Part shown: piece after piece, positions 36,080-46,514 of the stretch | How the letters are laid out: each line of letters opens with the position of its first letter | How positions within the stretch are numbered: the stretch's first letter is position 1 | Assembly (NCBI RefSeq): GCF_024713975.1 | Contig: NC_091108.1 | Coordinates: 1,284,501-1,348,500, forward strand | Length of the DNA: 64,000 nt | Direction of reading: 5' to 3' | Origin: Paralichthys olivaceus | Taxonomy: Eukaryota > Chordata > Actinopteri > Pleuronectiformes > Paralichthyidae | Notes under the pieces: model-generated | The model's database searches: none | What the model was told of the DNA's origin: nothing | The model's input: only the letters and a program-made list of their open reading frames with translations | Translations under genes and position numbers: made by a program

Positions 36080-37750
36080 CTATTTGAGTTTACACAACTC
36101 AGCTGAGCATCCAGAATTAAAAAACCCAACTCCAGCATAGAGAGGCTGAGTGAATGTGGTCTGGACTCTGTGGAGGAGAGTCATGGTGTCAGAGACGCTG
36201 TAGAAGGACAGAACACCTGCACTGTGATCCAGGTACACTCCTACTCTGGAGGACGGAGGACCTGACACTGGAGTCTGGATGCTGTTGTGATAGAAGATAT
36301 AAATGTTTCCAAAACAATCTAACCTCCAAGATTTATCATTGATTCCAAATCTACATTCATCTGACCTCCCTGCTCTGTTGATATTCTTGTATGTGACTGC
36401 TACACTAACTCCTCCTCTTCTCTCCACCTCCCAGTAACAACGTCCAGTCAGACTCTCTCTACTCAGGACCTGAAGCCAATAAGTGAATCTGTCTGGATGA
36501 TCAGAATAAAACTGTTTTTTACTCACTAATGTCACTTTTCTGTTTCCCTCAGATAATAACAGACGTTTGTTTGCTGTGTTTGGATCCAGTGTGATTTCCT
36601 GTGAATATTTGAAGAAGTCAGCTCTGGTCTTGGGCTCTGGTTGTGGCAGTAAAACATCCACTTGAGACACAATCTGTAAAATCTTTGTCTCTGTCTCACT
36701 CAGAATGTCCTGTAGTCGACCTCTGACCTGTGACACAGCTGCTGTCACGTCCTCAAAGTTCCTCAGAGGACGGATCCTGATGCTGGATGAGTGTGTAGAT
36801 TCACTGAGTGACAGTGAGGGGGGGTAGTTGAGTAGAAACTGGATGTGATCCTCTGTGTGTGAGAGCTGCTTCAGTTCATCGTCTCTCCTCTTCAGCTCAG
36901 TGATCTCCTGCTCCAGTTTCTCCTGAAGCTCTTTGACTCGCCTCACTTCAGTTTCCTGCTGGGATCTGATCTGCTGCTTCACATCAGAGCTTCTTTTCTC
37001 CAGCAGACGGATCAGCTCAGTGAAGATCTTCTCACTGTCCTCCACTGCTTTATCAGCAGAGCGGTTGACGGCCTCCTCCTCCTGTTGAAGCAGCTTCACA
37101 TGTTTCTCTCTGTCCTGGAGTCTCTGCTGGATCGTTTGTCTCCTCGGCCCGAGCTCTCTCTGCCTCTCAGTCCTTTCTGCTGCAGCTGTGACTGTGTCGT
37201 GGTCTTTATGTTGATCCACAGAGCAGAGATAACAGATACACTGCTGATCAGTGCGGCAGAACATCTTCTTCACCTCATTGTGACGAGAGCAGATGTTCTC
37301 CTGGAGCTTCTCGGAGGGCTCCACCAGCTTGTGCTTCTTAAATGGAGGTGACTGAAAATGAGGCTGGAGGTGTTTTTCACAATAAGAGGCCAAACAAACC
37401 AAACAGGACTTGAGAGCTTTGAGTTTTCTCCCAGTGCAGAAATCACAGGCCACATCTTCAGGTCCAGCATAGCAGTGATCAGCAGGAGCAGCTTGGAGTC
37501 CAGTCTTCTTCAGCTCCTCCACTAAATCAGCTATCAGGATGTTTTTCACCGGGACAGGCCTCAGTGCGAAGGTCTCTCTACACTGAGGACAGCTGTAGAT
37601 TCCTCTCTCATCCTCATTGTCCCAGTGGGTTTTAATACAGCTCATACAGTAGCTGTGTCCACAGCCAATAGTCACTGGATCCTTCAGTAGATCCAGACAG
37701 ATCGAACAAGAGAATCTTTCTCCGTCCAGTTGATTTTCTTGCTGCGCCAT
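36080..37750 (-). CDS. TRIM E3 ligase, array copy 3, intronless
   Basis: 556 codons, uninterrupted. RING C3HC4 intact; the linker differs (LRPVPVKNILIADLV). B-box 1 reads CDFC...CLVC, B-box 2 CSRHNEVKKMFC. The coiled coil has REKHVKLLQQ, shared only with copy 4, and TEVRRVKELQ, unique. SPRY is close to copies 2 and 4 (DCFGNIYIFY; GFFNSGCSAELC) but with RGGVSVAVTY. The only copy with a full ISRE match just upstream of the ATG. Probable poly(A) signal 35627-35632. Role as for copy 1; target unknown. Confidence 0.95.
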   Translation of the reverse strand: MAQQENQLDGERFSCSICLDLLKDPVTIGCGHSYCMSCIKTHWDNEDERGIYSCPQCRETFALRPVPVKNILIADLVEELKKTGLQAAPADHCYAGPEDVACDFCTGRKLKALKSCLVCLASYCEKHLQPHFQSPPFKKHKLVEPSEKLQENICSRHNEVKKMFCRTDQQCICYLCSVDQHKDHDTVTAAAERTERQRELGPRRQTIQQRLQDREKHVKLLQQEEEAVNRSADKAVEDSEKIFTELIRLLEKRSSDVKQQIRSQQETEVRRVKELQEKLEQEITELKRRDDELKQLSHTEDHIQFLLNYPPSLSLSESTHSSSIRIRPLRNFEDVTAAVSQVRGRLQDILSETETKILQIVSQVDVLLPQPEPKTRADFFKYSQEITLDPNTANKRLLLSEGNRKVTLVSKKQFYSDHPDRFTYWLQVLSRESLTGRCYWEVERRGGVSVAVTYKNINRAGRSDECRFGINDKSWRLDCFGNIYIFYHNSIQTPVSGPPSSRVGVYLDHSAGVLSFYSVSDTMTLLHRVQTTFTQPLYAGVGFFNSGCSAELCKLK

Positions 37751-37777
37751 TTCACCCGCTGCCAGTGACTGTAGAAT

Positions 37778-37791
37778 AGTTTCACTTTCTC
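37778..37791 (-). promoter_or_regulatory. Full-consensus ISRE upstream of TRIM copy 3
   Basis: On the gene's strand: GAGAAAGTGAAACT, which fits the interferon-stimulated response element (A/G)NGAAANNGAAACT at every position. It lies 28 bp before the ATG, so either the 5' leader is very short or the site lies in a leader or an unrecognised upstream intron. Confidence 0.55.
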
Positions 37792-38739
37792 TGAACAGAA
37801 ACAGAGTCTCTGCTCCTCCCCCTCTCGTTCACTCCTGCAGTGACTCATCTCCCACAGTTCACGTCTTGTTCACTGATTCTTACACTGACACGTCTGTGAC
37901 GGGAGGAGACAAAGAAATATCCTGACTGGGAGGAGCTGGTTGTGTTTGAGAGCAGGAAGAAGTTTTACTACATTTCTCTACCATGAGCTGTTTGGGAGTT
38001 TTTTATCTGTGTCATCACATTTCAAAGTGAATGTTTGCACAGGGAGCTGTCACATTCAGCTCACAACAGCACAGGTTGGAACATTATTCACGTTTCAAAG
38101 TCTCCAGAGAGTCAATAAAGTTTTTAAGTGGAATAAAAACAAACTTACAAAGTGCTTCACACATGAAAAACACAAGTACAAATACATGGAAACCCACTAA
38201 TGGAAGAGTAAAAGTATAAAAACTCTACAGGTGACAGAAATGTAATCATGAACAACCTTTACAGTAATACTATCAGGGTACGATAACGCCCAACTCACAA
38301 ACCAACCAGAATACCTCAACCCAACCCATAACCTAGCAACCCAACAGACTGACAAGTCACAGACCACAAATCAACCAACAACCCAACAACTAACCAAAAA
38401 ACAATCCACAACCCAACCAACTGACCAAACCAAACAACAGACCAACAAACCACAACCCAACTTACAGCCCAACCAACAAACCCACCGACAAACCCAGAAC
38501 CCAACTCATCAGCTGCAGTGAGGAAATATATGGACACAGTAGAACTGGGTGTGTACGAAGACGGAGGTTTATCAGGCTTTTCCACATTCCAGTAAGAGAA
38601 GCAGCACTTTACAAAAAAGACTTGGTTCAACTACTTTGGGTTTGTTGACGACTTTGTTCCTTTAGTTTTAGTGACATTTGAAAACAGAGACAAACTGTCA
38701 TGTGAGAGAAGAGCCTCCTACAGAGGCTGGATTTGTGTA

Positions 38740-40012
38740 TGTAGCCCCCTCACTCAATTCCTATGTTGTAACACAACCCTTGTGATTACACACTCTGTAC
38801 TTTAAACACCTGTTTTGCATGGAGAGGAAAAGGGGATGGCGACAAATATAAACTGGGAGTTGTGCACAAAAATATGATTCAAAATCAAGGTGCAAAGAGG
38901 CCCAGTTAGCTTATAATATAGCTAAACTGTGTGTGGGAGCTTTAACTCCCATGCTTCACACTTACTCAACTATAGCTCCTGACTGTTCCACATGAATCAC
39001 ATTATCCTACAATGAAATGGCTTACATAACTGTTAAACATGGATCACCCTCAAACACACAGATGGATTGCAAAAAATATCACAGCATTTATTTCAAACCC
39101 CCAAACAAATAAAATAAGCAATTTAAAAAAAATAATACCCGGGATTTTCTAACTCAGTCTATGGTACCATGTTCGTTGGCGCGCTGTTGGAGCTCATGTG
39201 TAACCCTCCGGTGGAGAATTGTTCGTAAACCCCCGATCCCGCAGCGAGCAGAAGGAAGAAGAAACGCTCTGTCCACGTGCACCAAGTCCCTGGCGGCAAG
39301 TCCTGAGCACCTGTACTGCAGCAGCATGAGCGGCAATGTCCGAAGCACACTAACATTAAAAGTCAAGACCTCAAATGAATACACTGTTAGAAAACCAGAA
39401 ATGTGCGTAACTTTAGCGTCCACAACCTCAATACTCACGCAGACACTTGGGAATAAACCCAGGCTTCCCACGTGCAGCCTGACGCAGGCCTCCTCCGATC
39501 CTGTGAAGACGCACGCTAGTCAGCTGACGCGGTTCCACGTGCTAACAGTAACAGCTAATTTAGCAACAACACTCAGTCAAACGTCTCCCAACACGACTCA
39601 CACTGCGGCTGGTTGAGGTTCCACAGAGTCTGGGTCTTATTTCTTATTAATACTGTATTTACAAAGAGTAACAGGAACGTAGAGCAGCTACCATCCTCTC
39701 TCTCTGTCCTCGTGCTTCTTCACGCTCTGTCTCGTCTTGTCTGAACTAAGTCCTATCCTACCCTAACTTGATTGATTGACACCTGTCTATCAAATAAAAC
39801 TAACTGAAAACGGACATGAGAAGTTCAAGGTCTGTTCTTGATGTGGGATATTTGAACATCTTAACAACAATACACAGATTCCCATATTGATGCAGAAATT
39901 AAACCGCATAAGTAATAAATGAGGTAGTATTTCACAAAATCAGCAGAAGGATAAACCTACATTACAGATATCAAAGTACTACAGTGTGAACTAAAATCAG
40001 CAGGGCACTACA
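38740..40012. mobile_element. TG...CA element, probable solo LTR (first array copy)
   Basis: Begins TGTAGCCCCC and ends GGGCACTACA: a five-base inverted end TGTAG/CTACA of LTR type. The flanks are TGTA (left, in place of TATA) and TATA (right), and the empty site in spacers 1-2 has a single TATA, so a 4-bp target duplication is likely. Length 1,273 bp. No internal retroviral or Gypsy coding region is attached, so a solo LTR is the best reading. Family and orientation undetermined. A fossil, amplified by the TRIM duplications rather than by new insertion. Confidence 0.6.
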
Positions 40013-41296
40013 TATATTTATCTAGAGCCATTCATTCCTTGGAAAATAGTTTGAACATGTTTAAGTGGAATTCTCTCTGCATCATTTCACCTCTCAGTGA
40101 TAATGAGCGTCTGAGTTGCTCTGTATTAGAAGTGGAACTCTGAGCTCCTGTCGGCTCTGGCACATCACCACATGTTGGTTCATCTCCAAGTTGTGATGTG
40201 AAGGGAAGAGAGTGAGGAAATAAACGGAGAGAACAGAGCTGACTGTGTTTCAAAGTATGAAGAAGATGGAGGCTTATCAAGCTGCTTCACAGTCCGGTAA
40301 GAGGAGCAGCACTTTACGATGAAGACTAGATCACAACTTTGATTCGATGTTGGTTGTATAATACATGTTGACACGTTTGGGTTGTTGATGACTTTGTTCC
40401 TTTAACTTTAGTTCCATTGAACTTGTTCTTAGTTAAAACACTGAAGGACTAGATTGGTCCTCAGCAGAGCCCCTCCTCATCTGGAACTATGCATTGTTCA
40501 AAACATCGAACCGTTCACGTGATGAAACCGCCATTAAAATTTAAATCCTGGCTCCGCCCCCTTGAACCAACAAAATGCCTGAATTTTCTAAACAGTGATC
40601 AATAATATTTAAATGATTTATTAAGTTAGAACCTTTTGGATTTAGAGCTTTGAATGATGATTGAAGAAGCAGCATGAGGAGAAGAGCAAATCCGAGCACA
40701 AACGGGGAACGTTTGAGTACAAGTGCTGGGTTTTAAAGAGAGCATTATGACATTTGTTGTGAAATCAATAAGTCTCGATCTGAAACTGAAAGACCACGCT
40801 CCGAAATAAAGAGAAGAGACAAATATATGAAACAACGTTATTCTTTATTCAAACCTTCAGTTTGTTCACACGTTTCATCAGTAGAGTCGGTTCAATGACT
40901 CTTGATCTCATGGAAACATTCACTTCATCCACACAGTCAGTTTGTTTCACCTCCATCTCACAGGAGGAAAAGAAAAGAACAAATAATCAGCTCATTGATT
41001 ATGATCAGGATCAATACAGGTTCTAAAACATCCCAGAAGCTTATTTCTACATTGATTCAGAAAACAACAGCAACATTAGTTCTTTCAAACACATTCATGT
41101 CAGTGTCATTATAGATTCTGTCTTTACAAAGTGAGACTGAACATCTGGGATGAAGGAGGGCCAGTGTTTGATTGACAGCTGATCTCTGTGCGGAGCAGAA
41201 ACGTCACCACGACGAACTTTGAGCAACAAACATGGAGACAAAAGAAGTTCAAGATTTAAACACAGAATCTAAATCACTGCTTTTAAAGACTCCAGA

Positions 41297-42964
41297 CTAT
41301 TTGAGTTTACACAACTCAGCTGAGCATCCAGAATTAAAAAACCCAACTCCAGCATAGAGAGGCTGAGTGAATGTGGTCTGGACTCTGTGGAGGAGAGTCA
41401 TGGTGTCAGAGACGCTGTAGAAGGACAGAACACCTGCACTGTGATCCAGGTACACTCCTACTCTGGAGGACAGAGGACCTGACACTGGAGTCTCGATGCT
41501 GTTGTGATAGAAGATATAAATGTTTCCAAAACAATCTAACCTCCAAGATTTATCATTGATTCCAAATCTACATTCATCTGACCTCCCTGCTCTGTTGATA
41601 TTCTTGTATGTGACTGCTATAGTAACTCTTCCTCTTCTCTCCACCTCCCAGTAACAACGTCCAGTCAGACTCTCTCTACTCAGGACCTGAAGCCAATAAG
41701 TGAATCTGTCTGGATGATCAGAATAAAACTGTTTTTTACTCACTAATGTCACTTTTCTGTTTCCCTCAGATAATAACAGACGTTTGTTTGCTGTGTTTGG
41801 ATCCAGTGTGATTTCCTGTGAATATTTGAAGAAGTCAGCTCTGGTCTTGGGCTCTGGTTGTGGCAGTAAAACATCCACTTGAGACACAATCTGTAAAATC
41901 TTTGTCTCTGTCTCACTCAGAATGTCCTGTAGTCGACCTCTGACCTGTGACACAGCTGCTGTCACGTCCTCAAAGTTCCTCAGAGGACGGATCCTGATGC
42001 TGGATGAGTGTGTAGATTCACTGAGTGACAGTGAGGGGTAGTTGAGTAGAAACTGGATGTGATCCTCTGTGTGTGAGAGCTGCTTCAGTTCATCGTCTCT
42101 CCTCTTCAGCTCAGTGATCTCCTGCTCCAGTTTCTCCTGAAGCTCTTTGACTCGACTCACTTCAGTTTCCTGCTGGGATCTGATCTGCTGCTTCACATCA
42201 GAGCTTCTTTTCTCCAGCAGACGGATCAGCTCAGTGAAGATCTTCTCACTGTCCTCCACTGCTTTATCAGCAGAGCGGTTGACGGCCTCCTCCTCCTGTT
42301 GAAGCAGCTTCACATGTTTCTCTCTGTCCTGGAGTCTCTGCTGGATCGTTTGTCTCCTCGGCCCGAGCTCTCTCTGCCTCTCAGTCCTTTCTGCTGCAGC
42401 TGTGACTGTGTCGTGGTCTTTATGTTCATCCACAGAGCAGAGATAACAGATACACTGCTGATCAGTGCGGCAGAACATCTTCATTACCTCATCGTGACGA
42501 GAGCAGATGTTCTCCTGGAGCTTCTCGGAGGGCTCCACCAGCTTGTGCTTCTTAAATGGAGGTGACTGAAAATGAGGCTGGAGGTGTTTTTCACAATAAG
42601 AGGCCAAACAATCCAAACAGGACTTGAGAGCTTTGAGTTTTCTCCCAGTGCAGACGTCACAGGCCACATCTTCAGGTCCAGCATAGCAGTGATCAGCAGG
42701 AGCAGCTTGGAGTCCAGTCTTCTTCAGCTCCTCCACTAAATCAGCTAACATGGTGCTTTTCACCAGGACAGGCCTCAGTGCGAAGGTCTCTCTACACTGA
42801 GGACAGCTGTAGATTCCTCTCTGATCCTCATTGTCCCAGTGGGTTTTAATACAGCTCATACAGTAGCTGTGTCCACAGCCAATAGTCACTGGATCCTTCA
42901 GTAGATCCAGACAGATCGAACAAGAGAATCTTTCTCCGTCCAGTTGATTTTCTTGCTGCGCCAT
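41297..42964 (-). CDS. TRIM E3 ligase, array copy 4, intronless
   Basis: 555 codons, uninterrupted. The N-terminal half resembles copy 1 (ETFALRPVLVKSTMLADLV; CLDCLASYC; CSRHDEVMKMFC), but B-box 1 has CDVC, B-box 2 SVDEHKDH (as copy 2) and the coiled coil REKHVKLL (as copy 3). SPRY is of the copy 2/3 type with RGRVTIAVTY and SIETPVSGPLSS. This patchwork points to exchange between copies. Zinc ligands intact. Probable poly(A) signal 40844-40849. Confidence 0.95.
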   Translation of the reverse strand: MAQQENQLDGERFSCSICLDLLKDPVTIGCGHSYCMSCIKTHWDNEDQRGIYSCPQCRETFALRPVLVKSTMLADLVEELKKTGLQAAPADHCYAGPEDVACDVCTGRKLKALKSCLDCLASYCEKHLQPHFQSPPFKKHKLVEPSEKLQENICSRHDEVMKMFCRTDQQCICYLCSVDEHKDHDTVTAAAERTERQRELGPRRQTIQQRLQDREKHVKLLQQEEEAVNRSADKAVEDSEKIFTELIRLLEKRSSDVKQQIRSQQETEVSRVKELQEKLEQEITELKRRDDELKQLSHTEDHIQFLLNYPSLSLSESTHSSSIRIRPLRNFEDVTAAVSQVRGRLQDILSETETKILQIVSQVDVLLPQPEPKTRADFFKYSQEITLDPNTANKRLLLSEGNRKVTLVSKKQFYSDHPDRFTYWLQVLSRESLTGRCYWEVERRGRVTIAVTYKNINRAGRSDECRFGINDKSWRLDCFGNIYIFYHNSIETPVSGPLSSRVGVYLDHSAGVLSFYSVSDTMTLLHRVQTTFTQPLYAGVGFFNSGCSAELCKLK

Positions 42965-42993
42965 TTCACCTGCTGCCAGTGACTGTAGAATAG

Positions 42994-43003
42994 TTTCACT
43001 TCC
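42994..43003 (-). promoter_or_regulatory. EICE-like site upstream of TRIM copy 4
   Basis: GGAAGTGAAACT on the gene's strand, 30 bp before the ATG, same as copies 1 and 5. Confidence 0.45.
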
Positions 43004-43957
43004 TGTGAACAGAAACAGAGTCTCTGCTTCTCCCCCTCTCGTTCACTTCCTGCAGTGACTCATCTCCCACAGTTCACGTCTTGTTCACTGATTCTTACAC
43101 TGACACGTCTGTGACGGGAGGAGACAAAGAAATATCCTGACTGGGAGGAGCTGGTTGTGTTTGAGAGCAGGAAGAAGCTTTACTACATTTCTCTACCATG
43201 AGCTGTTTGGGAGATTTTTATCTGTGTCATCACATTCCAAAGTGAATGTTTGCACAGGGAGCTGTCACATTCAGCTCACAACAGCACAGGTTGGAACATT
43301 ATTCACGTTTCAAAGTCTCCAGAAAGTCAATAAAGTTTTTAAGTGGAATAAAAACAAACTTACAAAGTGCTTCACACATGAAAAACACAAGTACAAATAC
43401 ATGGAAACCTACTAATGGAAGAGTAAAAGTATAAAAACTCTACAGGTGACAGAAATGTAATCATGAACAACCTTTACAGTAATACTATCAGGGTACGATG
43501 ACGCCACCCAACTCACAAACCAACCAGAATACCTCAACCCAACCCATAACCTAGCAAACCAACAGACTGACAAGTCACAGACCAGAAATCAACCAACAAC
43601 CCAACAACTAACCAAAAAACAATCCACAACCCAACCAACTGACCAAACCAAACAACAGACCAACAAACCACAACCCAACTTACAGCCCAACCAACAAACC
43701 CACCGACAAACCCAGAACCCAACTCATCAGCTGCAGTGAGGAAATATATGGACAAAGTAGAACTGGGTGTGTACGAAGACGGAGGTTTATCAGGCTTTTC
43801 CACATTCCAGTAAGAGAAGCAGCACTTTACAAAAAAGACTTGGTTCAACTACTTTGGGTTTGTTGACGACTTTGTTCCTTTAGTTTTAGTGACATTTGAA
43901 AACAGAGACAAACTGTCATGTGAGAGAAGAGCCTCCTACAGAGGCTGGATTTGTGTA

Positions 43958-45230
43958 TGTAGCCCCCTCACTCAATTCCTATGTTGTAACACAACCCTTG
44001 TGATTACACACTCTGTACTTTAAACGCCTGTTTTGCGTGGAGAGGAAAAGGGGATGGCGACAAATATAAACTGGGAGTTGTGCACAAAAATATGATTCAA
44101 AATCAAGGTGCAAAGAGGCCCAGTTAGCTTATAATATAGCTAAACTGTGTGGGGGAGCTTTAACTCCCATGCTTCACACTTACTCAACTATAGCTCCTGA
44201 CTGTTCCACATGAATCACATTATCCTACAATGAAATGGCTTACATAACTGTTAAACATGGATCACCCTCAAACACACAGATGGATTGCAAAAAATATCAC
44301 AGCATTTATTTCAAACCCCCAAACAAATAAAATAAGCAATTAAAAAAAAATAATACCCGGGATTTTCTAACTCAGTCTATGGTACCATGTTCGTTGGCGC
44401 GCTGTTGGAGCTCATGTGTAACCCTCCGGTGGAGAATTGTTCGTAAACCCCCGATCCCGCAGCGAGCAGAAGGAAGAAGAAACGCTCTGTCCACGTGCAC
44501 CAAGTCCCTGGCGGCAAGTCCTGAGCACCTGTACTGCAGCAGCATGAGCGGCAATGTCCGAAGCACACTAACATTAAAAGTCAAGACCTCAAATGAATAC
44601 ACTGTTAGAAAACCAGAAATGTGCGTAACTTTAGCGTCCACAACCTCAATACTCACGCAGACACTTGGGAATAAACCCAGGCTTCCCACGTGCAGCCTGA
44701 CGCAGGCCTCCTCCGATCCTGTGAAGACGCACGCTAGTCAGCTGACGCGGTTCCACGTGCTAACAGTAACAGCTAATTTAGCAACAACACTCAGTCAAAC
44801 GTCTCCCAACACGACTCACACTGCGGCTGGTTGAGGTTCCACAGAGTCTGGGTCTTAATTCTTATCAATACTGTATTTACAAAGAGTAACAGGAACGTAG
44901 AGCAGCTACCATCCTCTCTCTCTGTCCTCGTGCTTCTTCACGCTCTGTCTCGTCTTGTCTGAACTAAGTCCTATCCTACCCTAACTTGATTGATTGACAC
45001 CTGTCTATCAAATAAAACTAACTGAAAACGGACATGAGAAGTTCAAGGTCTGTTCTTGATGTGGGATATTTGAACATCTTAACAACAATACACAGATTCC
45101 CATATTGATGCAGAAATTAAACCGCATAAGTAATAAATGAGGTAGTATTTCACAAAATCAGCAGAAGGATAAACCTACATTACAGATATCAAAGTACTAC
45201 AGTGTGAACTAAAATCAGTAGGGCACTACA
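43958..45230. mobile_element. TG...CA element, probable solo LTR (second array copy)
   Basis: Exactly the same length (1,273 bp), ends and insertion point as the copy at 38740-40012, with only scattered base differences. It was therefore copied with the TRIM unit. Right flank TATA. Confidence 0.6.
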
Positions 45231-46514
45231 TATATTTATCTAGAGCCATTCATTCCTTGGAAAATAGTTTGAACATGTTTAAATGGAATTCTCTCTGCAT
45301 CATTTCACCTCTCAGTGATAATGAGCGTCTGAGTTGCTCTGTATTAGAAGTGGAACTCTGAGCTCCTGTCGGCTCTGGCACATCACCACATGTTGGTTCA
45401 TCTCCAAGTTGTGATGTGAAGGGAAGAGAGTGAGGAAATAAACGGAGAGAACAGAGCTGACTGTGTTTCAAAGTATGAAGAAGATGGAGGCTTATCAAGC
45501 TGCTTCACAGTCCGGTAAGAGGAGCAGCACTTTACGATGAAGACTAGATCACAACTTTGATTCGATGTTGGTTGTATAATACATGTTGACACGTTTGGGT
45601 TGTTGATGACTTTGTTCCTTTAACTTTAGTTCCATTGAACTTGTTCCTAGTTAAAACACTGAAGGACTAGATTGGTCCTCAGCAGAGCCCCTCCTCATCT
45701 GGAACTATGCATTGTTCAAAACATCGAACCGTTCACGTGATGAAACCGCCATTAAAATTTAAATCCTGGCTCCGCCCCCTTGAACCAACAAAATGCCAGA
45801 ATTTTCTAAACAGTGATCAATAATATTTAAATGATTTATTAAGTAAGAACCTTTTGGATTTAGAGCTTTGAATGATGATTGAAGAAGCAGCATGAGGAGA
45901 AGAGCAAGTCCGAGCACAAACGGGGAACGTTTGAGTACAAGTGCTGGGTCTTAAAGAGAGCATTATGACATTTGTTGTGAAATCAATAAGTCTCGATCTG
46001 AAACTGAAAGACCACGCTCCGAAATAAAGAGAAGAGACAAATATATGAAACAACGTTATTCTTTATTCAAACCTTCAGTTTGTTCACACGTTTCATCAGT
46101 AGAGTCGGTTCAATGACTCTTGATCTCATGGAAACATTCACTTCATCCACACAGTCAGTTTGTTTCACCTCCATCTCACAGGAGGAAAAGAAAAGAACAA
46201 ATAATCAGCTCATTGATTATGATCAGGATCAATACAGGTTCTAAAACATCCCAGAAGCTTATTTCTACATTGATTCAGAAAACAACAGCAACATTAGTTC
46301 TTTCAAACACATTCATGTCAGTGTCATTATAGATTCTGTCTTTACAAAGTGAGACTGAACATCTGGGATGAAGGAGGGCCAGTGTTTGATTGACAGCTGA
46401 TCTCTGTGCGGAGCAGAAACGTCACCACGACGAACTTTGAGCAACAAACATGGAGACAAAAGAAGTTCAAGATTTAAACACAGAATCTAAATCACTGCTT
46501 TTAAAGACTCCAGT

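Larger units (their letters stand above)
37751..41296. other. Array spacer 3 (TRIM copies 3-4), with 1,273-bp insertion
   Basis: Promoter side of copy 3, CCAAC-rich tract (about 38288-38512), first module, the inserted element (38740-40012), second module, then the 3' flank of copy 4 with AATAAA on its strand at 40844-40849. No gene. Confidence 0.75.
42965..46514. other. Array spacer 4 (TRIM copies 4-5), with 1,273-bp insertion
   Basis: Same arrangement as spacer 3: CCAAC-rich tract (about 43506-43730), inserted element at 43958-45230, 3' flank of copy 5 with AATAAA on its strand at 46062-46067. Confidence 0.75.

Noticed and set aside
39161-39616. 151-codon open frame repeated in spacers 3, 4 and 5
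   Set aside because: It lies wholly inside the 1,273-bp LTR-like element, has no resemblance to a known protein and overlaps another frame on the opposite strand. Three identical copies merely reflect the array duplication.
38740-40012. CACTA-type DNA transposon
   Set aside because: CACTA occurs near one end only in the wrong orientation and the target duplication is four bases, not three; TGTAG/CTACA ends fit an LTR better.
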